A stretch of 27,023 nucleotides of DNA from Amanita rubescens (lineage: Eukaryota; Basidiomycota; Agaricomycetes; Agaricales; Amanitaceae), in contig WION01000635.1 in the NCBI GenBank assembly GCA_015039365.1, positions 1 through 27,023 of the forward strand. The letters run 5' to 3'. Made by a program: the position numbers and the translations under genes. Within the stretch, counting starts at the first letter, position 1. Each line of letters opens with the position of its first letter. The notes under the pieces were generated by a model, which searched no databases, was not told where the DNA came from, and saw nothing but the letters and a program-made list of their open reading frames with translations. This document shows positions 9,176-23,300 of the stretch, one piece after another.

Positions 9176-12100
9176 CTATTTTTCATGCCCGGCCGCTGCA
9201 TCGTGGATCGTCCTGACACCAGCAGCCCTCATCAGATTGGCGTAATTCCGGAGAAAACCTTTCACACTGTGCATGTCTCCAATGTCTTGCGGATCGTTGA
9301 TGAGGGTAGAGGCAGAATGCCATGCCCAGGGATCGGAATCAGGGTTGTCGACATTGAGGAATACTGGTTTCTGGTTTTCGTTCTTGATGACAGCAAGATT
9401 TTTTTTTGCGTTCTCGTTCAACCAGTTGTAGGTCGCTTTGAGGTCCGAAAGCAATGCCGAACGGTGACCATGCATTTTACCAAGCTCAGTGAGGGCTCTA
9501 AGATGTTTCACCTTTTTTAAATTAATGAGAGGCCGTAGCGACAAACGAAAGAATGATGCTTACCACTTCTTTTCCAGTTGGCTTGCCCAAATTTCGATAA
9601 GTGCCACACAAAGTGGGATTGGGTTGGGGTTCGACACAACCTCTTTGGCTCCAACATATAGCTTCGTAATCGGCAAGAGTAATTTTGCTCGGTGAGAGTA
9701 TATCATGTTGCATGTATTTCCTTATGTCCATCCCCTCATAACCCTTCCGGCTGGCAGAGCCTCTGGGAATAAACTTGAGTAGGTCCAGTTCACGGCATAG
9801 ATCAACGTCGCTTGGATTGAGGGAAAGCTTGTTGAAATATTCATATAATACTTCACTCCTCCTACGTTTGTTCCCGTCGCCCGGTCTGTCCTCGCCTTCG
9901 TCATCATCACCGTCTTCATCTTCGTCTTCGTCATCTTCATCTTCGCCTTCACCAACGCCCTCGTCTTCATCAACTGCACTCGCCCATTCTAAGAGCATAT
10001 TTTCGTCGTCATCGCTATCTTCGTCATCATCATCCTCGTCATCACCGTCACCGTCATCTTCATCTTCGTCATCACCAATGTCTTCGTCGTCTTCGTCTTC
10101 ATCAAATGCATTCGCACATTCGATGAACATGGTAAGATTAAGTCGATGCGTCAGATTCAAGTCATACTCTCCCAACGGCTCCGCAACGTCTTGGAAGCCG
10201 TTATGCAGGAGACGTTCGGGAGTCACTTTAAAAGCTGCTAAAAAGAGCTCATGGTGTTCGAATAAGTTCTCGGCTGGGCTAAGAACCCCTTCTTCATTTG
10301 GTAATAATAGCGAATACCCGGTGACCCTCTCGAGATTCAGAAAGCAGGTTATGAATTGCTTGTACTCCACTTCATGGGCCGGTGAATAGAGAATAGTGCC
10401 ATGTGAAATACACAGAAGCTCGGTGATGTCTTTCGCACTACACCCTTCTTTCTTGATACCCTGCATCCCGATCTCCCAGCTGATGACTGGATAATCGGTA
10501 AAAGGCAACAGAACGTGAGATGGCATAGAAACGGGAAGGACGATAGCGTCGTCCAGGGCGCCAAGGTGAGGGGATTTGGCACGTTGTTGAATGGACCAGA
10601 CGGGCAGCTTACAAGCGACATCCGTCAAGTTTGGTGGCGTGGAACTGAATTTTAGCCGAACCCAGCGGCCAAGCTCTTCGTGATCGCTTGATCTGAGGCT
10701 CAAGATCTCCTTGAGCCCTTTCGCCTCGTCTTTCTGCATGTATTCCAAGAAGCTTTCATAGATCGCCAATCCTTCCTTCACCTCTGTGATAAGTGAGGCA
10801 TATTTTCTAAGGATGATTATCATTCCAAGTTTCTGAAGGATACTATAGTCAAAGTCTTCTCCACTTCTTTCTGCATCGACGATTGAAACAGAAAGCTCGG
10901 AGATGCCTCTCAAAGAGATGAAGTAGTGTGGATCCAATGTTGGAATTAAAGGAATATGCGAGATCATCTTTGGCGCAATGTCCAGCTTAGCGTCCCAGAA
11001 AGAAGTGATCCATACGCGGTCCGCTTCAGCCCCAAGAAATTCCGATGCCGGCTTGATGCGTTCCTGTACGAATTCTACCATTCCCGCTTCACTTAGATGC
11101 GATACATTCACCCCGAGTTTCAGGAGGCCCTTGGGTACGTCGAAATCCCTGTGTACGAGACGATTGGCCGGGAAGATTGTATAGGCAGCAGCTAGTTTTG
11201 GCTCTACCACGTAATTGGTCTTGCTATATGACATTTGGATCTTCGCCCAGGAACCGTCCTCGAGCGGGATCAGTGAAAGCCCATCCAACGATACTGCGCC
11301 GCGTGATAGGTACCACAATAGGGTATTGATTTCATGCATGCTCATCCATTGGTTGGGTGGATTGGTATGCTCTAAAAGCGTTCGGACGAACGCGGCATCC
11401 AGCGAACATAACTGCGCCTTCACAGCATATTCGAACAAATGGCTGGGTAGCAACGATATTTTCAAAGGTCGAGTGGTAGATAGGACTTTAGACAGGGAGG
11501 CCTTGAGTGCTTTGAATTTATCTGCAGTTTCAGAATATAATATAACCTCGCCCGGGTTTAGAAAAGATTTATCATGGTATTTACTGGCGAAAACGCGTCT
11601 TGGAGTCTTCTTGAGGATATCGGAACTCCAAAAGGCATTCATAAAGATCTGGCTCGGAACATTAGCATCCCGGCTTTGTGTCCCAGGCCACCACAGAATA
11701 TTGGAGCCCTGAACCTGCAGTAACCTTTCAAGCAAGCCAAGGTATAGCCGCGGAATTTCGGACGACAACAACCATAGGTTATATTGTGATTCTATCCCAG
11801 TCCGGTCATTGTTGATGCGTATGTTTCGCCTCTCCTGTTCTAGGATCAGCGGAGCAGAAATGTGAGCTGGAATATTTGTGGTGATGGGCAGGGGTAAAGC
11901 ACAAAACAAGTTGTATTTCGACTTCTGAACTAGGTCACAATCCAGTTTTGCAGCGACACGCATCGGTAAAAGATGGTGCATGTCGTATCTGTCTGCGAGC
12001 TCCGCCTTGAAAGCGTCAGGGATGTTGACGTCCATCGTGACGATAAGCCATTTGGGTAATCGAAGGTTCCCTGATTTAAAAGTCACCGTTTCAGATTTGA

Positions 12101-15100
12101 GTGAATCGTCGGGTGTAAAATCGTCAGATATTCTGGTACTTTCGATGACGCGGAGAGCTTTAAAATCGTCACTCTGCCGCTTTTGCACCTCGATCCGATT
12201 GAGCCCTGTGAACAGAAGCGATTTGTACGCCACTTTATCGAACTCTCCAATAAACATCTCCTCGACCTTTTCTATGCTCCAGGGAATTGGTAATATAGGA
12301 TCATGGCTTGAATGCGATTCATTCCTAAGCGGCAGCCTGAACAACGTCTGGGAAATGGTTAGCACAGCAGAAGTCCTGGAAGGGATGATGGTACTAACCC
12401 CTTGGTACGATTCCGTGGAGAAAATATCAAAACCAAATAGTCCATTCAATGGCTTAAGATGATCGGCATAAAATCTGAAGCGGGAATCAAAATGGGAAAA
12501 ACGATCCCTTAACAGCTCTTACTTTTTCACACTTTGTAAGGGTAGAAGAAGCGAATGTCTCCCGCAGAATGATAAGTTGCGCTCTGAAGGGCTCATGAAA
12601 AGGACGTGACCCCCCGAAACAATCATGACAAACTGGGTAGGGTATATTAGCCTTCGGTATATCTGCCACGCCGCTTCGTACCTCCGTAAAGTGAAACATT
12701 GAGAGTGCACCTAGTCCAAAGTGACCTATTACACTGGTCCTCCCCCTTTTTCCGCCGATACCTGTCTGCAATATTCCTCTGAAATCTTTCGGAGAAAAGA
12801 TTCCGTCGTTGTGTACAACCAGTGATGCACCCTGAAAAACCGCTAGTCCTTGCGACAGAAGATGCTCGCTTGGGCCTTCCTGATCATCTATAAGAATGCT
12901 AAATCGTTTAGCACCTGCGTCTGATGCATTGGCAATGAACTCCGTGAAGAATTGAGTCGGTTCATATTGCCTCAAAGTGTTGCGAATGATGGTGATAGGC
13001 TTTCCTCCCAAGTCGACGCTACCCTCCACATCGTCTAGCAACGTTGGTTTTATTCCAATCTTCTCCGCAAGTTTTTCGCTGATAAGATGATGAGCGGTGT
13101 TCATCCTTCCGCCGTCAAAGTTAATCCCCCCTCTTTGATAACAAACACCAGCAGGCAAAGGCACGAGGTCACCGGTGTCTATCGGAATCAACAGAGAGGC
13201 CCGCTCTTCATCAGTCATGGAGTCAGGTAACGTTTCCAATAATTGCACTGCTTGCTCGACAACAGTTAGATCCGTTGTTGGTTTTTCGCGCAAACCACGT
13301 AGCTCGCTTGTGATCACCGGTATCGAAGGCCTGATTAGATTGTCAAATGAATCCGTTTCTCATTGCAAAAGAAACGTACCGCTCATGACACCCCATCTTC
13401 AGCAAGAACGAAAATACTTGTCCCTCTGCCTGCGAGAAGCTGATCTCATAGAAGTAGCCTGCGCTTGGATTATTAACAAACACGGAACGAGAGGGTGACA
13501 CTAATGTGCCAGACTCTGTAGGCACCCACGGCCGTCCAGCGATAACGGATTGGAGTGCTTTCAGATCTGCATCTTGGAGCTGGCGAATTGCTAGCTCTTT
13601 TATAATCTCGCGAATTTTGCGGTATTGCACGGCAGAACTCGGACGTCCCAGAACACGATCTAATTGGTTCAAAAGAACGTCGAAAGGAAGAGGCTTGTCC
13701 CAGTTTAATAGCGCCCGGAAAGAAGGTGTAATTGGAATAGTATGGTCGAGAGTGTTTAGGACTTCGTCGAACAAGTCAGTATCCCGGCGTTTGCTATTGA
13801 TACAGTTGTTGGAGCTGACAAGACCAGCTCGTGTCGGTAACCAGCGCAAGGAGTGGTCGATAGAAAGATCGGCACAAACGAAGCTTGGGTGATTGACGAG
13901 AGAAAGTAAAGAACGTGCGACGGTGAGCGCGTCAACTGAGGTGTGATTTTCTGAGATGTATGAAATTCGTTCTTGCACAATGTCTAAAGACAAGGACGAC
14001 TTCATCATTCCCATTTTCCGAAGGCCATCCAGTATTGTGCGATCGTAGTCGTCCTCCACAATTGGAATGAGCCTGCTGCTGGAAACCGCGGGGAAAAGAT
14101 CTTTAAGCCGTGACTCAGGATCGACAACCTCCATCGGCGATTGCAAGCCGCCGTCTGATGAACGGATGAACTGTGTCTTTCGGAGCGATGATACAATGCT
14201 ATCTGTCAACCGGTGTTTTCGCACGATGCGGGAGATGAACGAGGCTTGCAGATGCTTTGGTTGGGTAGAGAATTGACCGAGGGCAAGCAACAGGATGTCT
14301 TCATCCTTGAAAATGGGCAATTTAAGTGCCTTCCACAAAGAACACGATGGGTTGGTAATGCAGGACTTGTCTAAGAAATCGATCTTATCAATCAAAGGGA
14401 CAAGCGACGTAGGCGAGATTCCTTTGATATTAAGGCTGTCGATTGCACGCCACTTCACAGGTGCATTAGGTTCGATTAGAGGTTGAGAGACGGGGAAAAC
14501 TGGGAGTTGCTTCAACTTGGCCAAATTTTCGGTAGAAAGTGATTTGTAAGAAGTAGAAATATGGTCGAGCATAGACTTTGCTTCATCATCGCTAAGGGGC
14601 TGCAATGCCGCCAAGTCGATAGCCGCCAAGAAATGATTCATATCATTGGTTTCTTTGATTACTCCGTGATGATTTAGGAACTGAACCACCGTATTCGGAA
14701 GCACGGAACTGAGAAAGGGAAGTCCCAGTTTCTCAAACGATGGTAGATCTGATGCCCGGAACACGGGAGACGAGAGAAGCTGCGGGCCTTTGGACGTCGG
14801 AATGAGACGAAGCACAGAGCTGCATCTGAGGAGCACCATTACCGGATCACGGTGTTGCCATTTTTCTAACCACGTCCAAAACTTGGCCAATCGCTGCTTG
14901 CTGAGCGGTTGAGACTCGCTTATCAAGTAGGCAACGACAGAAGGTGGAGATAGCAGATCAATATTGGCTTGGGTCGCGCACTTTTCCCGTACTAACGCCG
15001 CCACTGCAGGTTGCAGCTGATCAAGAGGTATAGCATCGCCCGCTGATTCTCTGAACATATCGACTTCATCGGAGGTTAGGGCGATGTGGTATGAAGTTGC

Positions 15101-16946
15101 TGTTTTCCTGTTGCCAAGGGAGATATACGATCCACCTCGGAGAGTGGGGAAAAGGGGAAGGCCATATACGCTGCTAAGGTCCTTGTCCGAGAGGAAGTAC
15201 TCGCATAAGATCTTCTTTTGGTTCTGAGACAAGCCGTCAAATCCCACAGGGACCAAGCTGCGGTTCTTAATCTGGTCTCGAGCAGCGCGCGGAGTCAACT
15301 TGGTAATTGAGTCGTCAAGGAACTGCATGTGGGTTTGAGGCAGTTGGACCAATGTTAGACCAACCTGGGCCAAAGGAATAAGCACTTCCGAATGAACCAG
15401 GTCTTTAGCCACGACAAGGGAAGACTTCAAGTCAACATAAGTCGTCATATCCGTCTCAGACATTTTCGGCCAGATCGCTAAACCGGGTTGGGTTGCGAAC
15501 TTCAACGTCGCTTGGAGGATATTCCGCCAGTATATGCCATCGCCAGACAATATTGACGAACAGCATGGAGGCCAAGAACTGAAAATATCCTTGCATACAG
15601 TGTCCTCGGCCAAAGTTTTCAAAAGACAACTCCAAGCGTGGGGAATGTAGCAATCGAATAGCAGCCTATTCCATTTAACTAACACACTAAATAAATGCTT
15701 TCAACTTCAGATTGCGATAAAAGAAGATGCATGCATACTCGTTTTCAGATCCGGCTGCAATTGCGGTCTCGTTTCCGTTGCGCAAGCCCTGTCTTGACGA
15801 AGTTACTGCAAACAATGCATGTATATGTATGGGGAAACCCGTCTTGGACGGGAGCGGCAAGAACGTGAAGAGGCGACCAGCGGTGTACCCGTCAGAAAAC
15901 AATGGATAAGCGATGCGCACGTCAGGGCTTAACTTGTGTTTTTCGAATGTGCGATTCGTAGCATTGATAAACTTGCGACCCTTGCTGCTAACCTGAGCTG
16001 AGAGGCGGGACTTTGCCTCCTTTTCTGGATTCCGTGTCTGAATAATCCGCCAAGAAAACTTCTCGTCGCCGTTGGATAAGACCGAGTCATAGATGGAAAG
16101 CGGAGAGTCTGTGCTTTGTCGTCCACTGATTTTCATCGATTTGGTCCATGTAGATAGGTGCGTCTTATTTGCGTCATGAACCTCCCATAATTCAATCGCC
16201 CTGAGATTATTGAGGAATAAAAGAGAAATGTTTAATTCTTCAGCGGCATAGTCCCTGATCATCTGGTCAAGCTCTTCCACGAGTACGATGCGGTCGCTGA
16301 GTTTACTTGGTGACGACCGAAGTGGCAATCTGATGACAGTTCCGGGGAAAGAGGAAGTCTCGAAGATATCAAAAAAATCAAAACATTCAGGATAGTCTGT
16401 TTCCATAAATTTTTGGTAGTCAATTCGTTCACCGCCGGAATTGATAGGATCAAGAATGGCAAACGAGGTCCCGGAAAGGATCTGAGGTTCGTCGGTGATC
16501 TATATGTGTTTCAGAGTGGGTGGGGAGGAGCAGAATCGAGTGATGTACATGATAACAAGCTCTGAACCCTATGCCGTATTTGCCTATTTTACTACAGAAG
16601 AGGTTAGCGTTGGCTCAGCAAAACTAGACGATCTTATCTTACGAGGTATCTGCTCTTTTGGATGAGTCATGAATGGTTCGGATAGCCGTCCAATCCTCTT
16701 CGAGGAACTGAGAATCGTTGTATGCCATTAGCGCAGGGTCATCCCCCATGTCAAGAACAAAAATCTATCATGGGCATTGTTCAGTGTATGTTTCATGAAC
16801 GGTATAGCACAAACCTGCTTCGTGGCCCTTGCATCATCCGAATTCTGTAACAGTTCTCGAAAGATAGATGCAGAGAAGGGGTAATCATGGAGAATTGCTC
16901 TGATTGCAGGGACGGGACCAACAGTTTCATAGAAACTGCCGTTCAT
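9176..16946 (-). CDS. Sacsin-like protein with two GHKL ATPase modules, BTB region lost (gene A)
   Basis: Exons on the minus strand: 16946-16815, 16764-16643, 16591-16549, 16499-15739, 15686-13380, 13330-12682, 12632-12523, 12474-12399, 12347-9564 and 9511-9176. They total 7320 nt (2439 aa) with no stop or phase conflict. The first Bergerat ATPase shows N-box ELLQNSDDA (residues 31-39), AYNDSQF (58-64) and glycine box KIGKYGIGF (86-94). The second, about residue 1240 onward, shows FFTEFIANASDAGA, LVVHNDGIFS and IGHFGLGALSMFHFTE. The E-N-D residues expected for Mg-ATP binding are present in both. Sacsin-type proteins are thought to act as large chaperone-like ATPases; the role of the fungal members is unknown. 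The start ATG is fixed by alignment with gene B. The C-terminus stops at GVRTIHDAAAGHEK, where homology to gene B ends, so the BTB-like region is gone. The penultimate exon carries a long acidic insert. Confidence 0.9.
9888..10105 (-). repeat. Asp/Glu low-complexity tract within gene A
   Basis: Between ECANAF and KRRRSEVLY, gene A has 78 residues that are mostly Asp and Glu, where gene B has 14. The DNA is an impure GAT/GAC/GAA/GAG trinucleotide tract (ATC/GTC/TTC on the plus strand). A second, degraded copy of the preceding motif (LLEWASAVDEDE against FIECANAFDEDE) lies in the middle, so the tract grew by duplicating a block that included the motif as well as by triplet slippage. The plus-strand Ser-rich open frame at 9775-10389 is its antisense shadow. 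Confidence 0.85.
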
Positions 16947-17389
16947 GTTGCAGGCTGATGTTGTAAAGTGAAGCCTTCCACATATATGTATTACATAGTA
17001 GGCTTCCCCTGGCGGCAATCACGGTGTCTGCGCCTTGCCATCGCCTCGATGCATTTCACCTGCCAAAGGCACTGACAGAAGCGTACCTCGTGTTGTTCAA
17101 ACAAACACAAACATTCGTTCAAGTATACCGAGTAACCGACTTCTCCACCTACAGGTTGCACAATGAAACAAGGGCTTTTTATAATGGATCCCTATTCTGT
17201 TGGGGGTTTTAGATTGAAAGCTTTTCGATCCCCAGTTCAGTCTCGCGGCCGCATGTTATAATTATCAGAGTTTGATGACTTGTTTCCCGTTTTGCATAAT
17301 GGCTGACAGTGAGCGGTGATGTAGCGAATACCACGGCAAGGTGACATATATACCGATGGAATACCCTTTTTCCAACTTCAGCCTACACA
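16947..17389. promoter_or_regulatory. Shared upstream region of the head-to-head sacsin-like genes
   Basis: Only 443 bp separate the start codons of genes A (minus) and B (plus), so both promoters must lie here or overlap the genes. For gene B, CATATATACC at about 17345-17354 is TATA-like, some 40 bases before the ATG. For gene A, the minus strand reads TATAAAAAGCCC around 17180-17169 and has a second TATA-like ACATATATG near 16980-16988. A CCACCTACAGGTTGCACAAT segment at about 17145-17164 is unexplained. Co-regulation is an inference from the arrangement. Confidence 0.5.
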
Positions 17390-20300
17390 ATGAACAGCGA
17401 TTTTGGTGAAAGCGTCAGTCCCGTCGCTGCAATCCAAGCGATCCTGCATGACTGCCCCTTCTCTGCAAGTATCCTTCGAGAATTGCTGCAGAACTCAGAT
17501 GATGCAAGAGCTACGAAGCAGGTCTGTGCTGCACTGCCCAGGAGCCATCCGTTTATCTTGAAAGCCATAGATTTTTGTTCTCGACATGGGAAAAGACCCT
17601 GCATTAATAGCGTATAATGATTCTCAGTTTCAGGAAGAAGATTGGAAAGCGATCCAAACCATCCACAAGTCGTCCAAGAGAGAAGATACCTCGTACGATC
17701 TTTGACTCCCGCGTTCGACTATTGTTAACTTCGACTTTTTCAGTAAAATAGGCAAATACGGCGTAGGCTTTAGAGCTTGTTATCATGTATGCCGGTCAAA
17801 AGTTTGGCTCGTCATCACCTACTCTGAAACGCATCTAGGTCACGGATAAACCTCAAATCCTTTCCGGGTCATCGTTTGCTATTCTCGACCCCATCAGTTC
17901 CGGCGGCACGAAAATTGACTATGATAGCTTCAAAAATTTTTCAGACCATCGCAAACATTTTGATTTTTTCCCCAACTTGTCCGCATCTTCTTCTTTTCCT
18001 GGAACCGTCATAAGATTACCGCTTCGGTCAGCGTCGAGCGAACTGAGCAAGCGCGTCGTACGCGTATCAGAGCTCGATCAGATGATCAAGGATTATATCA
18101 CCCAAGAGTTGAACATTTCTCTCCTCTTCCTCGATAACCTCAGAACCATCGAAATTTGGAAGGTTCAAGGCACTAACAAAACGTGCTTAGCTAGGTGGAC
18201 CAAATCCGAGAAGAAGACCAAACGTCAAAGCAAAGAATCATCTCTTTTCTTTTACGATTCAGTCCTGTCTGATGGCCGCGCAGACTTCTCTTGGCGGATT
18301 ATTCAGACCCAGAATGCAGCAGATGATGCCAGGTCTCATCTCGCGAAAAAGTTTGGCGGTGACACTGTGAATCACGTATTCGAAAGACACAAATTAAGCC
18401 CTGGCGTCCGCATTGCCCATCCACTCTTTACTGATGAGAACATCTCTGGTCGCCTCTTCACGTTCTTGCCGCTCCCCTCTAAGACGGGTTTTCCTGTGCA
18501 TATACATGCGTTATTCGCATTAACATCATCAAGACAAGGCTTGCGCAACCAATACGATACAGGGATTGTAGCCGGATCTGACAACGAGTGCGCATGCATC
18601 TTACTTTTACCGCCATCTGGAGCTGAAAGCTTTTATTAAGCGTGTTAATTAAATGGAATAGTCTGTTGTTCGATTACTATATTCCCCAAGCTTGGAGCCA
18701 TCTTCTGAAAACTTTGGCCGAAGATGCTGCGTGCAAAGATATTATCAGTTCTTGGCCTCCCTATAGCTTGTCAATAATGGCTGGCGATGGCCTGTATTGG
18801 CAAAATATCCTCCAGGCGACATTGAATTTTGCCATCAAATCAGGTTTAGCAATTTGGCCGAAAGTATCCGATACGAATACAACAAGATATGTCGATTTGA
18901 CGCCTTCCCTTGTCGTCGCTACAGGCGAGGTTGATCCGGATGTACTTATCGCTTTGTCCCGGGTTGGTCTAACGTTGGTTCAACTGCCCAAAACCCATAT
19001 GCAGTTCCTCGACGACTCTATTACCAAGTTGACTCCGCATGTTGCCCGGGACCAAATCAGGCATCGTAGCCTGGGATTCAACGATTTGTCTCAGGACCAA
19101 AAGAGGAAGCTATGTGACTACTTTCTCTCGGACAAGGACTTTAGCAGCATATATGGCCTCCCCCTTTTCCCCACCATCGACGGACCGTATGTTTCTCTTG
19201 ATAAGAGGGGAGCAACGAATCGACGCTACATCGCCCTAGCGACTGATGAGGTTGATGTGTTCAGAACATTAGCGGGCGATGCTATATCTCTAGATGATTC
19301 ACCAAGCGAAGTGGCGGCGTTGGTACGGGAGAAGGGGATGACTCAGGCCAATATCGATCTCCTTTCCCCACCATCTGTCGTTGCTTACTTGTTACGTGAG
19401 CTTTCACCGCTCAGTGACCAGCGATTGGCGAAGTTTTGGACTTGGCTGGAGAAATGGCAACAACGTGATCAAGTAATGGCACTCCTAAAGTCCAACACCG
19501 TGCTTCATCTCGTCCCGACGTCGAAAGGCCCGCAGCTTGTCTCATCTCCTGCATTTCTGGCCCCATGTAATCAGCTATTTGAGAAGCTAGGACTTGCCTT
19601 CGTCAGCTCTGTACTTCCGAGTACGGTGGTTCAGTTTCTGAATAACCACGGGGTTGTTAAAGATACTAATGATATGAACCATTTTTTGGCGGCTATCAAA
19701 TTGGCTGCGTTGCGGCCTCTCAGCGATGGTGAACCAAAGTCGGTGTTCGACCATATCTCGACTTATTACAGGTCCCTTTCTAGTGACAACCTGGTCAAGT
19801 TGAAGAAGCTCCCCGTCTTTCCCGTCTTGAATCGGAATGTGCAGGCTCCAGTTAAACATGATAGTTCTGTGAAGTGGCAGGCCATCCACGGCCTTAACGT
19901 CAAGGGGATCTCGCCCATGTCACTTATTCCTTTGACAGACGACATAAACTTCCTTGACAAATCCTGCTTTAGCGACCCCTCAAGCTCTTTGATCAAGGCA
20001 CTACAAATACCCATCCTTAGCGACGAAGATGTCTTGTTACTAGCCCTCAGTCAATTCTCTTCACAACCAAAGCCCCTTCAAGCTTCATTCATCTCCTACA
20101 TCAGACAGAATCACAGGTGGACAAAGAACATTTTATCAGTCCTTCAAGAGACACGGTTCATCCGGTCATCCAACGGTGCCTTACAATCACCAATCGACGT
20201 CATTGATCCCAACTCAGGGCTTAAAAGTCTTTTTCTTGTGGCTTCCCGCGGCCGACTCATCCCAATTATAGAGGACAACCACGACCGTCAGATACTTGAT

Positions 20301-23300
20301 GATCTTCGGAATCTGGAGATGATAAAGGCATGCTTGTCTTCGGATATAGTGCAAGAAAGAATTGCGTATATCTCGGCAAATCGCTCCTCACCCGACACGT
20401 TAATCATCGCTCGGTCTTTGGTTTCCCTCATGAATGACTCAAGCTTCTCTTGTGCTACTAGTCTTTCCATTGACCAATCCTTGCACTGGTTGCCAACCCA
20501 GACTCGTCTCGTTAGCTCAAGAGAATGCATTGACTATGGACGCCGGGACGCTGACCTATTTGACGAAGTTCTCTGTACCCTTGATGAAACCATCTCGATT
20601 ACACCCTCTTTCCGGTCTCTCTTGGGGTGGGACAAGCCTCTTCCTTTCAACATAATTACGGAGCAATTGAATCGTGTTCTGGGACAGCCAGATTCTGATG
20701 CGCAGTATCGCAAAGTTAGTGAGATTATCAGGGAATTATCGGGTCGCCAGGTTTTAGATAGAGACATCAAAGCTATAGAGGAAGCCGCCGCCGAACGGCC
20801 TTGGGTACCTACCAAATCTGGCGTGTTAGTGCCGCCTTCACAGGCTGTGTTCACTGGCACATTCAATGCGAGTAGCTTCCATGAAATTTGTTTCTCCAAG
20901 GCACAAACGCCAATATATCAGTTTCTCCTGAGGATGGGGTGTAGCGAGCGGTATGTTTTATGTAAATAGGAGCAAAATAGTTTATCTGACAATCTAGCCA
21001 GACCTTCGGCATTGGCAATCATAATGGAACTTGAGGCTCTACGCAAGAAAGTAGGAACGGATGACACCATTATTCAGCAAGCGGTGCAATTGTTGGAAAT
21101 GTTACCTGATATGATAACAACCGAAGAACGGGCTTCCCTTTTAGTCCCTACAGAAGGAGGAGACCTCGTGCCAATATCCACCGGCGTATATTATTACAAG
21201 GGACGGATCAACGTAGACGGCGGAAAGATCATCGCTCATTACTTTATTAGTGAAAAGCTTGCACAGAAGATTGGGATACCATACTTGGGCACCGAGGAAG
21301 CTGAGATTGTAATCGATTTTGGAGGAAACCCCACCACCCTCATTCGCAACATCCTAACGCAATATGAACCGAACCAATTTTTCACAGAATTCATCGCGAA
21401 TGCATCCGACGCCGGTGCTAAACTATTCAACATTCTTGTAGACGATCATGTGGGCCCCACTGAGCATCTCGTCTCGGAAAGTCTAGCAGCCTTTCAGAAT
21501 GCGTCGCTGGTGGTACACAACAACGGGGTCTTTTCTGCACGAGACTTCAATGGAATATTACACACGGGTACAGGCGCAAAGAGAGGGGAGATGGGTAAAA
21601 TCGGTCGCTTCGGATTAGGTGCACTTTCAATGTTTCACTTTACAGAGGTAAGAAGCAGTACATGGTTGACGTTCTGAAGGTCTGAAGACTGACCTTTTTT
21701 TACACAGTTGGCCATGATCGTTTCGGGGGATCGCGTCCTTTTCCTAAGCCCGTCAAAAAGAACATCGTTTGGCGGGAAACACTCATTTTTCTGTCCTTTA
21801 CAGAACATGAAAATGTAACTAGTCTTTAGAGGACATGTTTGCTATGTTGATTCCCTTTTCAGATTATATGCCGACCATCTTAAGACGTTAGACGGGTTAT
21901 TTGGTTTTGATCTTTCCTCTACTGAATCGTATCCAGGGGTTAGCGCCATTCCTTTGAGGTCTTTCCTTGTGCTGATTATTTTCTAGACATTGTTCAGGCT
22001 CCCGCTTCGGAATAAAACTGATCCAAGCCAATATCCTGTATCAACAACGCCCTGGACTACAACAAAGGTCGAAGGGATTCTCCTCGCGGAGTTCGATAAA
22101 GTGGCGTACAAATCACTGCTGTTCACGGGGCTCAGTCGCATCGAGGTGTTTAGACGGCAGAATGGCCCCGACATCAAAACTCTTCGCGTCATCGAAAGTA
22201 CTCGAGTACCACATAGTTCTATGGGCGACAAGACATTCAAATGGGAAACGGTAACTTTTAAACCAGAAAACTTGGGATTACCCAAATGGCTTATCGTCAC
22301 AACGGACGTCAATATTCCCGACAATTTCAAGGCAGAGCTTAAAAACAAATATGACATGCATCACCTTTTGCCGATACGCATCGCCGTGACGCTGGAAAGT
22401 GACCATTTGAAAAAGAAGACGGAATATAACCTGTTTTGCACTTTACCGTTGCCCGTCGTCACGCCCGTACTAGCCCACATCTCTGCTCCACTGATCTTGG
22501 AACAGGAGAGGCGAAACGTACGAGTCAACGGCGCAGAATCCGAATATAACCGATGGTTGTTGTCGTCTGAGCTTCCGTGCTCGTACCTCTACTTGCTCGA
22601 AAAAATATTGCAGATCCGGGGCAGTAATATTCCGTGGTTACCCGGGATGCATAGCAACAGTGTCAATTCGCCCAGCCATATTTTCATGGGCGGCTTTTGG
22701 AGTTCCCAAATCCTCCGGAAGAGTTCCAGACGCGTTTTTTCCAGTAAATACAATCCTGGATCTTTCCTGAGCCCAAATGACGCTGTGCTATTTGCGCGAG
22801 AGGCACCGGAATACAGGAAATGCCAATTTACACTTCCTGAAGTCCTATCTGCTACTCGACCTCCGAATCTCGTGGAGCTCCCTGGTCATCTATTCTCTTT
22901 CGCTAAAAATAAGGCATCTTTACGGATCGTCGATACTGCCTTCCTCAAGCCACTTTTGGAGCGTGTTGATCCGCGTAGCCAATGGTTGAAAGTGGATGCA
23001 ATTGACGCATTATTGCATTACCTCTCACCGATACCGAGGTCACCGATGGTATCGTTGGATATGCTACCACTAATCCCGCTTGAGGACGGTTCCTGTGCGA
23101 AGATTGAACATCGCGCGACGACCCAGACAAAGTATTATGTCGTAGAGCCGGAGCAAATCGCTGCCTACAACATCTTTCCACCCAATCGTCTCATACACAG
23201 GAAGGCTCGCGAGACTAAAACCCTGTTGATAAACGCAGGTAATGTATTGCCTCTGGATGATGCTGGGATATCCAGACTTGTGGAAGAATGTATTGCGCCT

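Noticed and set aside
9775..10389. 204-codon Ser-rich plus-strand ORF
   Set aside because: It is the antisense of gene A's acidic tract; the serine runs are the reverse complement of Asp/Glu codons.
12348..12449. Gene A frame starting at an ATG in exon 8 and reading through the next intron
   Set aside because: The intron 12398-12348 has good GTTAGT and CCCAG sites and gene B has an intron at the same place, so the continuous frame is coincidental.
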